Source of the DNA: Treponema primitia ZAS-2
Lineage (GTDB): Bacteria > Spirochaetota > Spirochaetia > Treponematales > Breznakiellaceae
Length of the DNA: 64,000 bases
NCBI RefSeq assembly: GCF_000214375.1
Contig: NC_015578.1
Span: 2,356,001-2,420,000 of the forward strand
Direction of reading: 5' to 3'
Part shown: positions 9,308 to 18,858 of the stretch, one piece after another
Layout of the letters: every line of letters begins with the position of its first letter
Position numbering within the stretch: position 1 is the stretch's first letter
Notes under the pieces: generated by a model
Databases searched by the model: none
Told to the model about the DNA's origin: nothing
Seen by the model: only the letters and a program-made list of their open reading frames with translations
Translations under genes and position numbers: made by a program

Positions 9308-9517
9308 ATGGTCAACCAAAAAGGAAGCCACCCATGCCGGAACCTGCCAAAAGAGATCCCAAAGCCTCAATTTCTTCAAATCACCATAAAGGATAGTGAA
9401 GGCAATGAATGGACCACAACCATAGCCCAGCCCAAGGACTTTTCCTCGGGAACGATATCAATATGGGCTGTCTTTTACCTTTATTGGTTCAAAGCCGATG
9501 AAGTAAATATTTTATGA
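9308..9517 (+). pseudogene. Probable frameshifted small gene
   Basis: The frame reads ITIKDSEGNEWTTTIAQPKD, a coding-like stretch. The better start is ATG 9332 (AGGAAG site about 7 bases upstream, MPEPAKRDPKASISSNHHK), which is in another frame and stops where the first frame becomes convincing. A one-base indel near 9380 would join them into one small protein. No function is recognised. Confidence 0.35.
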
Positions 9518-9564
9518 AAAGAAATTTTTATATAGCAACCAGATTACCCTTGGTTCAAATCACC

Positions 9565-9750
9565 CTACAAATCTTCGTTGCACTTCGCATTTGAATCCGG
9601 GATTGTCAATGGTTTTTCATCTAAAATATTTTTTACCAGTTTCACCTCCTCTTTGCTGAACCTATAAGAAATTCCATGAAACTCTTTTGGAAGTTCCATC
9701 CCATACTTCTCACGAACATATATTCGTGCTAACTCTTCTATTACTATCAT
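9565..9750 (-). CDS. Hypothetical small protein, 61 aa
   Basis: A consensus AGGAGG site sits 6 bases before the ATG, so the gene is probably real. The product is a charged, probably helical protein (RFSKEEVKLVKNILDEK). It shows no recognised domain. It is the last gene of the minus-strand run that begins at 15898, about 50 bases after the 79 aa gene. Confidence 0.55.
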   Translation of the reverse strand: MIVIEELARIYVREKYGMELPKEFHGISYRFSKEEVKLVKNILDEKPLTIPDSNAKCNEDL

Positions 9751-9802
9751 TGTATCCTCCTAAAAATCTATACCCTTTGGCATTTATTAACTTATGAATA
9801 GA

Positions 9803-10042
9803 TTACATAACATTATCTAAACTATGCCAATACTTTAAAAGTTTCATCGTATCCTTAGTTCCCTTTTGAAAACTCTTTGTTAAAATAGGGACTAATCGTT
9901 TAAGTATTTTTTCATCGCATAATCCTTCTTCTCTTAACAGAGTAATAAAATCAGGCATATTTTCATCTGTTACTTTTCCAGTATTTTGTAATATATATAT
10001 TCTACGTTTAATAAAACTAACGATGGCTTCTTTAAAATTCAT
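9803..10042 (-). CDS. Hypothetical small protein following the FliM-like gene, 79 aa
   Basis: It starts one base after the FliM-like gene's stop, so it is almost certainly co-translated with it. The product is helical and basic, with no recognised domain, no signal peptide and no cysteine pair. A role as a partner of the FliM-like protein is inferred from position only. Confidence 0.6.
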   Translation of the reverse strand: MNFKEAIVSFIKRRIYILQNTGKVTDENMPDFITLLREEGLCDEKILKRLVPILTKSFQKGTKDTMKLLKYWHSLDNVM

Positions 10043-10043
10043 T

Positions 10044-10628
10044 TCAATTCTTTTCCATTACGTTTTTAATAAAATATTCAGGATAAAAAACTTTAATGCC
10101 GGTTTCTATATTATCAATAGCTATATTGATAGTAATAACAACGCCGTTATTATTTAACCCTCCATTTAAAGAGGATGCTTCTAAAAATGAATTAATGATA
10201 ACACTTTTGTTTTGGGTATTTTGAAATATAAGGCGAAATGTCTCGTCAAACTTTTTTATAAGCATTGCTTCTTCAATTTCAGTTATCCTGTCAATTTTAC
10301 CAACAACCTTCGCCTTTCCGCCAAATAGTTTGTCCAAAATCATTGAATAAAATACAGCGTCAATATCAAGGAAAACATTATATTCCTTGCCCTGAATATC
10401 AAATATTTCCTCTAACAGAAACTTAAAATTCTTATTTTCCCCTATGAATTCCTCATATTTACATTGATGACATTTTGTTACGCTTACTATTGATTTAACA
10501 GCAAACATTGTTGACAGAATAGATGTAAATGTTCTTATGAATACTTCGTGCAATCTTATAAAAAGAGTCTGCTGTTTTTCGGACAAAATATCATGACCCT
10601 CAAAGTCCCACCGTTTAATTGTCTTCAT
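10044..10628 (-). CDS. FliM middle-domain-like protein, 194 aa
   Basis: It matches the middle (CheC-like) domain of the flagellar switch protein FliM: IKRWDFEG near the start, KYEEFIGENKN, FLDIDAVFYSMILDKLFGG, then ITEIEEAMLIKKFDETF. Full FliM has an N-terminal CheY-binding EIDxLL helix and a C-terminal SpoA (FliN-like) domain; both are absent here, and the protein is about 60% of normal length. FliM's FliG-contact GGxG loop is replaced by GGKAK. The start codon overlaps the stop of the 993 aa repeat gene (TAATG), so the two are translationally coupled. It is soluble. A function outside the flagellum is inferred from the missing domains and from the neighbours. Confidence 0.82.
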   Translation of the reverse strand: MKTIKRWDFEGHDILSEKQQTLFIRLHEVFIRTFTSILSTMFAVKSIVSVTKCHQCKYEEFIGENKNFKFLLEEIFDIQGKEYNVFLDIDAVFYSMILDKLFGGKAKVVGKIDRITEIEEAMLIKKFDETFRLIFQNTQNKSVIINSFLEASSLNGGLNNNGVVITINIAIDNIETGIKVFYPEYFIKNVMEKN

Positions 10629-13609
10629 TATTTCAAATCATCCTTATAGATTGATAATAATTCCATATAGAGTTTTTCATATTGTTTAACGGAAAATGTA
10701 AGATCTTTAAAAATATTTAAATCAAATTTGTTTGATTTAAAAGCTTCTGCATAAATATTTGGAGTACGCATCTTGGCAGGGATAAATTCCAAAGCAATTG
10801 ATGAATTTTGTACTGCCATGAGACATAATTCGCTAGTTCGCAATTGCTTAGGTACATAATTTAAAGTATATCCTTCTCTGCTTACTGCGGAGAAATGTAA
10901 ATCAAAAGCTTCTGGTCCATCTGATTTAAATTGCTCAGGAATAAATTCTAATGCATATGGATTCTGCTCTAGTGCAATTTTACATAATTCAATAGTTCTT
11001 TGATCTTCGTTAATATATTGTAGATTAGTTCCTTCACGCATAATTGCATCAATAATAATTTCGGTATTTAAATAATGAGAAGGAATCCACTTTAATGCAT
11101 AAGGATTATTTTGCAGTGCCCGAAGACATAATTCTTTATTAACTAAATTTTTGGGAACAAATTGAAGTGCGACACCCTCTTCAGAGACAGCGGAATAACA
11201 AAGATTAAAGTCCATAAACTCTTCATTTACATACTCTAAAACTTTCCCATTTTGTTGTACCGCTTTAAGACATAGATCATATGTTTTATCTTCAGGCGTT
11301 AAAACTTCAAGAACAAATGCATTAGTTTGTACCATATCAATTAACAAATTAGGTATATTATAATGCTCACGGAGGTAATCAGTTATTTCTTGTGAAATAC
11401 CCACCATATAATAACATTTCTGTAGAGCTTTTAAGCACAATTCAAAACTCTTAAATTCATCGGGAATTTGTCTAAAAACCAGTCCGGCAGTCCAATCTTG
11501 AATGGCCGCAAAACACAGTTCTTGAGTTAAATATGCTTTATTGACAAATCCAAAAGCATTGAAATCGTTTTGTACAGCAGCAAGACAAAGTTTTGCATCC
11601 TGAAAAGAAACCGGAACATCGGCTAATGCATAGCCATTTTGTTTAACAGCAGATAAACACATCTCCTTATTAATATAATTACCGGGTACATACTTTAATG
11701 CTAAACCATCATTTTTAACTAAATTCACGTAAAGGTCTTTTGTCCTATACTCATCAGGAATGTTTTTTAAATTGCCTCTGTCTATTTTAATAGCCATCAT
11801 GCAGAATGTTCTGGTTTTTATCTCATTAGGGATATAACTCAAAACATTTCCTTCCCATTTTCCTGCAAGAACTGCAGCAAAACACAGTCCTAAGCTTTTG
11901 AAATGTTCGGGTATATATTTTAAACTATCAGGGCTTTGATTAACGGTTTTCAAACAGAAATTTGGAGTTAAGTATTTTTCTGGTACATATTTAAGTACAT
12001 TTTTGTCCAATGACGAATTTTTTATTGCTTTAAGACATACTTTTTTTGTTCTTAATTCTTCCGGAATTTCCTGCAATCCCATGCTGAATTTACTTACTGC
12101 CGCAAGTGCAAATTCCTCTGTCTTAAATTCACGTGGTAAATATTTAAAAACGTTGAAATGATTCTTTACCGCAAGAAGGCAAAAACTCTTTGTGAGATAT
12201 TTTTTTGGTACATCTTGAATCATTAGTCCATTTTTCTTTATGACATCATAACACATTTTTTTTGTTTTAAGATTATCCTTAATATAAGAAAATGCCATGC
12301 CATATTTCTCATGTTTAATTGCCTCAAGAGCAAGTTTAGCAGTTTGATATTCTAAGGGCACAAATTTTATAGCACATCCTGTTTCTCGTACAGCATCAAA
12401 ATACATCTCTTCATTTTGATATTTTAACGGAATATATTGTAATGCATTACCATTAAGTTTAACCGCATCATGATAAAAATCAAAGGTTTTAAATTCCTCC
12501 GGAATTTGTTTAATAACATCAGCACATTGATCATTTTTAATTGCATCAAGATACAATTGCCTGGTTCTGAACTGTTCGGGAATCAAATTAATATCAATAT
12601 CAATAGGGTAATTAACTGCTAAAATACATAATTCTGAATCTATAAAATTGGCGGGTATATGCTTTAATGCTTCACATCCATTCCTTTCCACAGCTACTTT
12701 ATAAAGTTTTTTAATAAACACTTTATCATTTAAAAATTTATTGGGTACATACTTCAAAGAAGGTGGATCGATATCAACAGCTTCAAAACACATTTCTTTT
12801 GATATATATTCTTCAGGGACTGAACTTAAAAGCGGAGGTATATCTTTATCAAAGTAACCCCAATTTCTTTGTTTAGATTTGAATACTAACCCGCACAATT
12901 GTTTTGTTTTAAGTTTCTGAGGTACATAGTTAATGGCAAAAGCATTATTTTTAACAGCATTTATACATAAGTCTTTATCTTTTAATTTTTCAGGGACATA
13001 ACGTAGGGCATAACCATCGGAAAATACCGCTAATTTACAAATTTCAATCCCTTGTGATCCTTCTGATTTTACAGATTCCGGAACAAATTGCAATGTTTTA
13101 CCGTAATCTTTTACAGCCATCATACATAATTTAATACCAGGTACCCCACAGCATTTAATTTGATCAGGTACAAATTCAAGTGCACGAGGATTTTCACGTA
13201 CTGCATAAAAACAAGGCAATTCTGATTTTTTTTCAGATTCAATATATCGCAGAACTAACCCATTGCGTTTAACAAGCTTCAAACATAATTCTGATGTCTT
13301 AAGTTCCGATGGCATAAAAAAAAGCAGCAGAGGATTTCTGAACAACGCTTCCTCCCAAAAGAGAGCATCTTTCAAAAGAGCAGTTTTAGCTTTTTCATTA
13401 GCTTCCTGCTGTCCTTCAGATTCAACTTCTTTCTCATTTGAGAAAGTCTTGATTAAAACAGAATGATAGCGAGGATTGCTATCTGTATCGTAAACCATGC
13501 ATTCCGGATCCAGGTAATTGTTAATTTCACCTTGTTCGATAAAAAATTGATTGCCAAGAGAACGAGCCGCCCAAAATGTACCATCTTCAAATTCAAAATA
13601 TTCATTCAT
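10628..13609 (-). CDS. Giant DUF4116 repeat protein, 993 aa
   Basis: After an N-terminal head (EYFEFEDGTFWAARSLGNQF) the whole protein is about 28 tandem units of about 30 residues with the pattern LCLxAVxxNGxALxYVPExxKT, the DUF4116 type. Such helical arrays usually form extended binding surfaces. No enzyme motif, signal peptide or membrane helix is visible. It is coupled to the FliM-like gene through a TAATG overlap and follows the EIDQLL zinc protein gene by 14 bases, so these form one operon. A broken copy of the same head lies at 34341. The ligand is unknown. Confidence 0.8.
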   Translation of the reverse strand: MNEYFEFEDGTFWAARSLGNQFFIEQGEINNYLDPECMVYDTDSNPRYHSVLIKTFSNEKEVESEGQQEANEKAKTALLKDALFWEEALFRNPLLLFFMPSELKTSELCLKLVKRNGLVLRYIESEKKSELPCFYAVRENPRALEFVPDQIKCCGVPGIKLCMMAVKDYGKTLQFVPESVKSEGSQGIEICKLAVFSDGYALRYVPEKLKDKDLCINAVKNNAFAINYVPQKLKTKQLCGLVFKSKQRNWGYFDKDIPPLLSSVPEEYISKEMCFEAVDIDPPSLKYVPNKFLNDKVFIKKLYKVAVERNGCEALKHIPANFIDSELCILAVNYPIDIDINLIPEQFRTRQLYLDAIKNDQCADVIKQIPEEFKTFDFYHDAVKLNGNALQYIPLKYQNEEMYFDAVRETGCAIKFVPLEYQTAKLALEAIKHEKYGMAFSYIKDNLKTKKMCYDVIKKNGLMIQDVPKKYLTKSFCLLAVKNHFNVFKYLPREFKTEEFALAAVSKFSMGLQEIPEELRTKKVCLKAIKNSSLDKNVLKYVPEKYLTPNFCLKTVNQSPDSLKYIPEHFKSLGLCFAAVLAGKWEGNVLSYIPNEIKTRTFCMMAIKIDRGNLKNIPDEYRTKDLYVNLVKNDGLALKYVPGNYINKEMCLSAVKQNGYALADVPVSFQDAKLCLAAVQNDFNAFGFVNKAYLTQELCFAAIQDWTAGLVFRQIPDEFKSFELCLKALQKCYYMVGISQEITDYLREHYNIPNLLIDMVQTNAFVLEVLTPEDKTYDLCLKAVQQNGKVLEYVNEEFMDFNLCYSAVSEEGVALQFVPKNLVNKELCLRALQNNPYALKWIPSHYLNTEIIIDAIMREGTNLQYINEDQRTIELCKIALEQNPYALEFIPEQFKSDGPEAFDLHFSAVSREGYTLNYVPKQLRTSELCLMAVQNSSIALEFIPAKMRTPNIYAEAFKSNKFDLNIFKDLTFSVKQYEKLYMELLSIYKDDLK

Positions 13610-13623
13610 ATTAAATTACCTCT

Positions 13624-14436
13624 TTATTTCCAATAATCCTCATAATCCGATCCGCTCCATCCACCATATAACAAATCGCCCTTTTTCACATTAGTACCGT
13701 CAACTAAATTGATAATACAATTAGCAGGCGAATACTGTATTAAATTCCCAATCAGTGTTGGTTTAGGTGTTAATTCTTCCAGAAGAATATCATTCCAGAT
13801 ATTCCTGGTATTTCCATATTCAATAAAGTTTTTTTTATTCCTTGTAAGGACATTTTCCTTAAATACTTCTTTATAGAACCCTTCAATACCTTGGATTGTC
13901 TGAACTCTGCAAAGATGCTGGATTTCATTTTTTGGAGTGCCATCGGAAATAATTAAAGTCGGTAAGAAATAGGCGCCGCATTCATGGCAGCAAATCCTTG
14001 TATCCTGACGGTATTGTTCCGCCAAATTCTTGAATTGCGGATCTGGTTTTGGATGCGCATAATAATCTGTTAAATCCTGCATACTATAAACGGCATTACA
14101 TTTTGGGCAATAGGAATAGTTGATAAGTTTAATTTTAGTTCCGGGAATTTTTCTGTTTCCCATTCCCTGTTCTTTATTTTTTTGTTCAATATCGGCAAGA
14201 ATTTTTTCCCCGTTTTTATTATCATAAAAGCTGATGGTTGTTATGTCATGATTAAATAAGCCGTAGGTTTTTTCAGGCGTTTTTCTGTCCATTAAGTATT
14301 GTGAAAGATCATCCAAATTTTCAATGTTTACAAAACCATTACCGGTTGTGATGGCTAGACGGTCTGGGTCGATAGGTTCGGGGTTTATGGCAACCAACAA
14401 TTGATCAATTTCTTCCTGGCTTAAAATTTCTTTCAT
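13624..14436 (-). CDS. Zinc-ribbon protein with FliM-type EIDQLL N-terminus, copy A, 270 aa
   Basis: The first 20 residues (MKEILSQEEIDQLLVAINPE) match the N-terminal helix of FliM that binds phosphorylated CheY. The rest is not FliM: residues about 105-160 hold two cysteine pairs (CPKC and CCHEC) that probably bind zinc, and the C-terminus ends GGWSGSDYEDYWK. It is closely similar over its whole length to the protein at 15044-15898, so the two are recent paralogues. It lies between the 194 aa protein and the 993 aa repeat gene on the same strand. With the separate FliM middle domain downstream, the parts of FliM appear split over different proteins. Confidence 0.7.
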   Translation of the reverse strand: MKEILSQEEIDQLLVAINPEPIDPDRLAITTGNGFVNIENLDDLSQYLMDRKTPEKTYGLFNHDITTISFYDNKNGEKILADIEQKNKEQGMGNRKIPGTKIKLINYSYCPKCNAVYSMQDLTDYYAHPKPDPQFKNLAEQYRQDTRICCHECGAYFLPTLIISDGTPKNEIQHLCRVQTIQGIEGFYKEVFKENVLTRNKKNFIEYGNTRNIWNDILLEELTPKPTLIGNLIQYSPANCIINLVDGTNVKKGDLLYGGWSGSDYEDYWK

Positions 14437-14459
14437 TTATCACCCCAATATCTTAATAT

Positions 14460-15044
14460 TCATTTTATTATTCTTATCTCCTTTACCGCCCTTAAATCCC
14501 AAATACAGCCGCCCTCACAATTCCAACCATTATACCACATACTGCTTAACCGCCTTTCTTCAAAATACTTTGTGATGATAATGCCCTGATAATCTTTAAT
14601 TACCATAGACCATTTTATCGGTTGAAAACTGTTTTCTGTTTCATCGCTTGCAATTTTACGATATCTCTTTTCAAATTCGTTAAAATCATTATCATTATTA
14701 ATAGAGAGTATGTTGGCATTTTCTTTTAATTCAATTTTAAATTGTCTTTTCAATTTTTCAGGATGGAAGTCATTATCTATACACCATTTTTTCCAGCCAT
14801 CAGCATTTTCCATAGAAAACCATAACCCACTAGGTTTTGCTATAACAAAATCCTGCATTTTAATAGACTGTGAGTAAATTCGATTTAAATCAAGTTCAAA
14901 AGTACCGCAAAATGTATAATGTATCAAAACTATTTTATTTTCTTTGCAGATACTCGTATTTGATTGAATCCGTATAAAACGATTCTTTGGCTTGCTCAAT
15001 AAAAGCTCCATGGTTTCAAAGTCCCCGCGGTTGATGTTTTTCAT
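14460..15044 (-). CDS. Hypothetical protein coupled to the EIDQLL zinc protein, 194 aa
   Basis: The likely start is ATG 15044, which overlaps the previous stop as TAATG; a frame from 15053 is also open. The first 28 residues (MKNINRGDFETMELLLSKP) resemble the start of the FliM-like protein at 10628 (12 of 28 identical by eye, including DFE and FIR). The C-terminal two thirds (GLWFSMENADGWKKWC..., ...MWYNGWNCEGGCIWDL) look like a widespread uncharacterised bacterial domain. Length equals that of the FliM-like protein, perhaps by chance. It may be a chimera. Confidence 0.6.
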   Translation of the reverse strand: MKNINRGDFETMELLLSKPKNRFIRIQSNTSICKENKIVLIHYTFCGTFELDLNRIYSQSIKMQDFVIAKPSGLWFSMENADGWKKWCIDNDFHPEKLKRQFKIELKENANILSINNDNDFNEFEKRYRKIASDETENSFQPIKWSMVIKDYQGIIITKYFEERRLSSMWYNGWNCEGGCIWDLRAVKEIRIIK

Positions 15045-15898
15045 TATTTCCAATAGTCCTTATAATCCAAACCACCCCATCCACCGTATAGGAAATCTCC
15101 ATTTTTGATATTGGTACCCTCAACCAAATTAATAATACAGTTGGCAGGGGAATACTGTATCAAATTCCCAATAAGCGTTGGCTTTGGCGTCAATTCTTTG
15201 AGAAGAATATCACTCCAGATATTTCTGGTGTTTTTATACTGTACGATGTTTCTCCGGCTTTTGGAAAGAACAGGTTTCTTAAATACCGTTTTATAGAACA
15301 CCTCAATGCCATGAATAGTTTGAACCCGGCAAAGATGTTGGATTTCATTCTTTGGGGTACCGTCAGAAATAATCAGGGTCGGTAAAAAATAGGTACTACA
15401 CTCATGGCAGCAAACCCGTGTATCCTGCCGGCATTGTTCCTTAATATTCTTAAATTGTGGGTCTTCTTTGGGATTGGCATAGTATGTCATTAAGTCTGAC
15501 ATACTATAAATGGTATTACATTTGGGGCAATAGGAATAATTGATAAGTTTGATTTTAGTACCGGGAATTTTTCTGTTTCCCATGCCCTGCTCTTCATTTT
15601 TTTGCTCAATATCGGCAAGTATTTTTTCGCTGTTTTTATTATCAAAAAACTTGAGGGTTGTTACATCATGAGTATACAGACCATAAGCATCCTCAGGCGG
15701 TTTTCTGTTCGTTAAGTATTGTGAAAGATCCTCCATATTTTCAATATTTGAGAACATAGGCTCGGGATTTATGGCGGTCAATAATTGAGCAATTTCATCC
15801 TGGTTTAAAGTTCCGGAACCGGCTGTTGGAGAAACCCTGCGTAAGGGTATGTCTCGACGCTCTAAAATTTGGCTGAAGGCTGATTCGTCGTTTTCCAT
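15044..15898 (-). CDS. Zinc-ribbon protein with FliM-type EIAQLL N-terminus, copy B, 284 aa
   Basis: A paralogue of the protein at 13624-14436, with the same cysteine pairs (CPKC, CCHEC), the same central NRKIPGTKIKLINYSYC block and the same GGW...DYKDYWK end. The FliM-like helix (LNQDEIAQLLTAINPE) begins near residue 30 after a short extension. It is probably the first gene of the minus-strand operon running to 9565. The CheY-binding reading of the helix is by analogy with FliM; zinc binding is inferred from the cysteines. Confidence 0.68.
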   Translation of the reverse strand: MENDESAFSQILERRDIPLRRVSPTAGSGTLNQDEIAQLLTAINPEPMFSNIENMEDLSQYLTNRKPPEDAYGLYTHDVTTLKFFDNKNSEKILADIEQKNEEQGMGNRKIPGTKIKLINYSYCPKCNTIYSMSDLMTYYANPKEDPQFKNIKEQCRQDTRVCCHECSTYFLPTLIISDGTPKNEIQHLCRVQTIHGIEVFYKTVFKKPVLSKSRRNIVQYKNTRNIWSDILLKELTPKPTLIGNLIQYSPANCIINLVEGTNIKNGDFLYGGWGGLDYKDYWK

Positions 15899-16014
15899 TT
15901 TTAGTCCTTATAAGGCGATTTTATAAAATAAAATTCATCTCTCAATTCGATATGGCCTGTTTTTGAAAAAAAAGAATAATTTTTTTTGACTTTTACTATA
16001 CATATGTTTAGTAA
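15899..16014. promoter_or_regulatory. Divergent control region with conserved element (copy 3) and a plus-strand promoter
   Basis: The minus strand carries TTTTTTTTCAAAAACAGGCC, as upstream of the genes at 2128 and 5188. On the plus strand TTGACT (15986) and TAGTAA (16009) are 17 bases apart, a good sigma-70 pair that now only leads into a gene fragment (16054). Confidence 0.45.
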
Positions 16015-16053
16015 TAAGGGAAAAGTGAGAAACAACTAAAAACTAGCCTATAA

Positions 16054-16170
16054 GGGAAAGAAGCATTTTTTATGGCAAAAGCATATTTATTTAAAGACTT
16101 GCGCCAAAAGATTCGTGGGTTATTTGGGCCGGAAGCTCCTCATGCCCCTTTTTTGTTCAGGTAGCGCCGC
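16054..16170 (+). pseudogene. Fragment of a DUF4325 (STAS-like) gene
   Basis: The frame reads GKEAFFMAKAYLFKDLR, matching AGKEAFLMAKAYVFKELAL in the intact DUF4325 gene at 21170, with about 85% DNA identity over 50 bases by eye. A stop precedes it, and after the match it runs into the 3' end of the histidine kinase gene on the other strand. It is a leftover of a second copy. Confidence 0.55.
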
Positions 16171-18617
16171 AGTTTTTCTAAAAGTACCGCATAATCCAGG
16201 GGCTTTCCCAAATGGTCGTTCATGCCGGCCTCTATACACTTTTCTATATCCTCGCGGAATACATTTGCGGTCATCGCCACAATAGGCACAGTTGCGGCCG
16301 CGATAGGGAGAGCGCGTATACGGCGGGTAGCTTCAAACCCGTCCATTTTGGGCATCTGCACATCCATCAGTATCATGTTGTATTTTTCCGGATTGCTTTG
16401 AAACATCTCCACCGCTTTTTCCCCGTTCTCTGCAAAGTCTATGGCCAAAAGGGTCGGTTCCAAAAGGGCCGCCACGATTTCCCGGTTGATTTCCACATCT
16501 TCGGCAATAAGTACCGTAAAACCTTCAAGGGCGCCGGCATTGTCCATCTGCATATCCAGCGTGCCATGTTCATCCTCTGCAAGGGCATCCCCGCGCTCAA
16601 GCAGCACTATGAACGAAAATTCAGAACCATGTCCCAGCTCGGCTTCCACACTGATATCCCCGCCCATCATTTCAACAATGTTTTTTGAAATGACCAGTCC
16701 AAGGCCGGTGCCGCCGTATTTGCGGGAGGTGTCACTTTCGGCCTGCTGGAAAGCATGAAACAGCCGGTCTTTTTGCTCAGCGCTGATGCCAATCCCCTCG
16801 TCTTTCACGCTCACCCGGATGCGGCAACTGCCATTTTCCTCTCCAAGCAAACGCGCTTCAAGGTAAATGCCACCCCCAGAGGGAGTGAATTTAACTGCGT
16901 TCCCCAAAAGGTTTGTCAGGACCTGGGAAAGGCGCTGATCATCCCCGCGCAAATTGCGGGGTATGGCTTCGTCAATATGAACGGTCAAAACCTGTTTTTT
17001 TTCAGCAACCCGAAAATTGATCATAGAGGCAATATTCCGAATCATCTTTTCAAAATCAAAATCCACACAGGCAAGTTCGAGTTTGCCCGCCTCGATCTTT
17101 GACATATCAAGTATGTCGTTGACCACCCCAAGAAGATGCCGGGAGGCGCCCTCAATTTTATTGAGGCAATCATCCTTCCGGGACAAATCCGCAGAAGCCT
17201 TCGCGATGCTTGTCATGCCGATGATGGCGCCTATGGGCGTCCTGATTTCATGGCTCATGTTCGAAAGAAATTGGCTCTTCGCAATATTCGCCTGTTCTTT
17301 CGCAACAAACGCGTCGTTAATCGGCTTCGCAATTTTACGGGAAAGAAACCTGGATACAAATATTGCAACAAGGATAACAAGCAAAAGCAGGGCTGCCCAA
17401 ATCACGGTAATAATCCTGATAGTTGAATCAACATTATCCGCGATGGATTTCGCCATTCGCAATACTTCTCCGCTGGTATTATTCGCCAGGCCGGCAATGT
17501 CCTGCACCCGGAGTATGTAGGCAAGGGTCCAGCCGGTCAGCTCTATGGGGGCCCACATGATGTATGAATCAACCGGCTCACCATCCCTGCGCGGGGAGCT
17601 TCGCTGCAAGTTGCGCGGGGAGCTTCGCACCACGGCGCGTACCGTGCCAAAGGGTTCCGCCCGTATTTCTGCGATAAGGCTTTCCGCATCGTCCCCAAGA
17701 AAATCAGAAACCTCATATTCTTCCATATCGCCAAGGCCCGGGGCGGAAATGATTTTTGTATCGTCCTCTGTACTTTTCAGTAAAACGGCATAACCGTTTT
17801 CGCCTACCACGGTGGACTGTATATTTTTATCCAAATTTTCAATTTTGATATCCAGACCGGTTACACCCTTAAACGTACCATCCTTCCCATAAAAGGGAAC
17901 CGAGATGGTAGTGGCAAGCCCGCGCCCCGCTGAATCCCGTTCGGCGTCGGAAATATAAAGGGCGCCTGAGTTTTTCGCGGCGGTGTACCAGTACCGCTCC
18001 CGCATGATAGGCAGCATATCGACGGGTATGTCCGCTTTGAACGCCGCATCTTTATCGTATTGAATATTTATCCCCGAGGCTGTGGTAATAAACATGGTGG
18101 AGATATCGGGGTTTTTTTCCATGATCAGGGAGAGCAGCCGCCCCGCATTGCCAAGCAGGTAGGTTTCCTCCAATAAACCCGCGCGCTCCAAATCGCTTGC
18201 GTCAAACCGGCGATCTTTTTGCATGGTGGGATCGAAAAACCAATGGATCTGAAGCTGCCCCGGCGGGATATCCCGGTAATTAGGGATCGGAACAGGCTTA
18301 AAGGCGTCCGGCTCCTGATACATTTTCTCTATGGAGTCTTTTATCAGGACAATATCCCCGGCTATGTCTTCCAGATCATCGTTGATAATCCGGGCATTCA
18401 TCCGGACAAGGCTGGAGGTATCGTCAATCCCCTGATCCAGCAGAGAGACCATGATACTATCCGCCGCGATACGACCTATATCAAACTTGCCGTGCGACGT
18501 AGCGGCGCGGATGTTCACCAGTGCCACAATGACCAAAACGCCGCTGATAAGCAATGCCGCGACACAGGGCAAAAGTATGGCATACAGCAGCCTGTTTTGT
18601 AACGAATTGTTATTCAC
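16140..18617 (-). CDS. Hybrid sensor histidine kinase with receiver domain, about 825 aa
   Basis: The best start is GTG 18617 (GGGGAG upstream); a longer frame to 18875 would overlap the divergent promoter. Domains: N-terminal membrane helix, a large extracytoplasmic Cache-type sensor (about residues 40-400), second helix ([21 protein letters not shown] region), HisKA with the H-box [14 protein letters not shown], HATPase ([19 protein letters not shown]), then a C-terminal receiver with [11 protein letters not shown] (Asp acceptor) and TAN/K motifs. It should autophosphorylate and pass phosphate internally; no HPt domain is present, so a separate one would be needed. The sensor domain contains an in-frame repeat ([12 protein letters not shown]; 17589-17628). 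The signal is unknown. Confidence 0.85.
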   Translation of the reverse strand: MNNNSLQNRLLYAILLPCVAALLISGVLVIVALVNIRAATSHGKFDIGRIAADSIMVSLLDQGIDDTSSLVRMNARIINDDLEDIAGDIVLIKDSIEKMYQEPDAFKPVPIPNYRDIPPGQLQIHWFFDPTMQKDRRFDASDLERAGLLEETYLLGNAGRLLSLIMEKNPDISTMFITTASGINIQYDKDAAFKADIPVDMLPIMRERYWYTAAKNSGALYISDAERDSAGRGLATTISVPFYGKDGTFKGVTGLDIKIENLDKNIQSTVVGENGYAVLLKSTEDDTKIISAPGLGDMEEYEVSDFLGDDAESLIAEIRAEPFGTVRAVVRSSPRNLQRSSPRRDGEPVDSYIMWAPIELTGWTLAYILRVQDIAGLANNTSGEVLRMAKSIADNVDSTIRIITVIWAALLLLVILVAIFVSRFLSRKIAKPINDAFVAKEQANIAKSQFLSNMSHEIRTPIGAIIGMTSIAKASADLSRKDDCLNKIEGASRHLLGVVNDILDMSKIEAGKLELACVDFDFEKMIRNIASMINFRVAEKKQVLTVHIDEAIPRNLRGDDQRLSQVLTNLLGNAVKFTPSGGGIYLEARLLGEENGSCRIRVSVKDEGIGISAEQKDRLFHAFQQAESDTSRKYGGTGLGLVISKNIVEMMGGDISVEAELGHGSEFSFIVLLERGDALAEDEHGTLDMQMDNAGALEGFTVLIAEDVEINREIVAALLEPTLLAIDFAENGEKAVEMFQSNPEKYNMILMDVQMPKMDGFEATRRIRALPIAAATVPIVAMTANVFREDIEKCIEAGMNDHLGKPLDYAVLLEKLRRYLNKKGA
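17589..17628. repeat. In-frame dispersed palindromic repeat, copy a
   Basis: GCGCGGGGAGCTTCGC occurs twice, 8 bases apart, within the sensor domain of the hybrid kinase. It resembles the repeats at 30210, 37543, 48502 and 51605. Confidence 0.6.
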
Positions 18618-18803
18618 GCGCCTATTATCTCCCCAAAAGAAACCATCGCAGGACATTTTGAGAAAAAACCGGAAATTACAGCCAAAAATGAACAAAATAG
18701 TGAAAATTAAGCCTAGCACATACAAAGTAAGGCTGTAAAGTACTACGAAATTAGGGGCTTGAAAAACGCTAAAAGAATACCTCAGATCAAAAAACAAAAA
18801 TTT

Positions 18804-18832
18804 CTGACAAATTTTCGGCTTTTGCTTATACT
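18804..18832 (+). promoter_or_regulatory. Sigma-70 promoter of the AAA+ ATPase gene
   Basis: CTGACA and TATACT are separated by exactly 17 bases, about 27 bases ahead of the ATG. The block TTTTGCTTATACTGT recurs at the promoters at 21500 and 36137. Confidence 0.75.
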
Positions 18833-18858
18833 GTGTTACAGAAACAAGGAGATACAAA

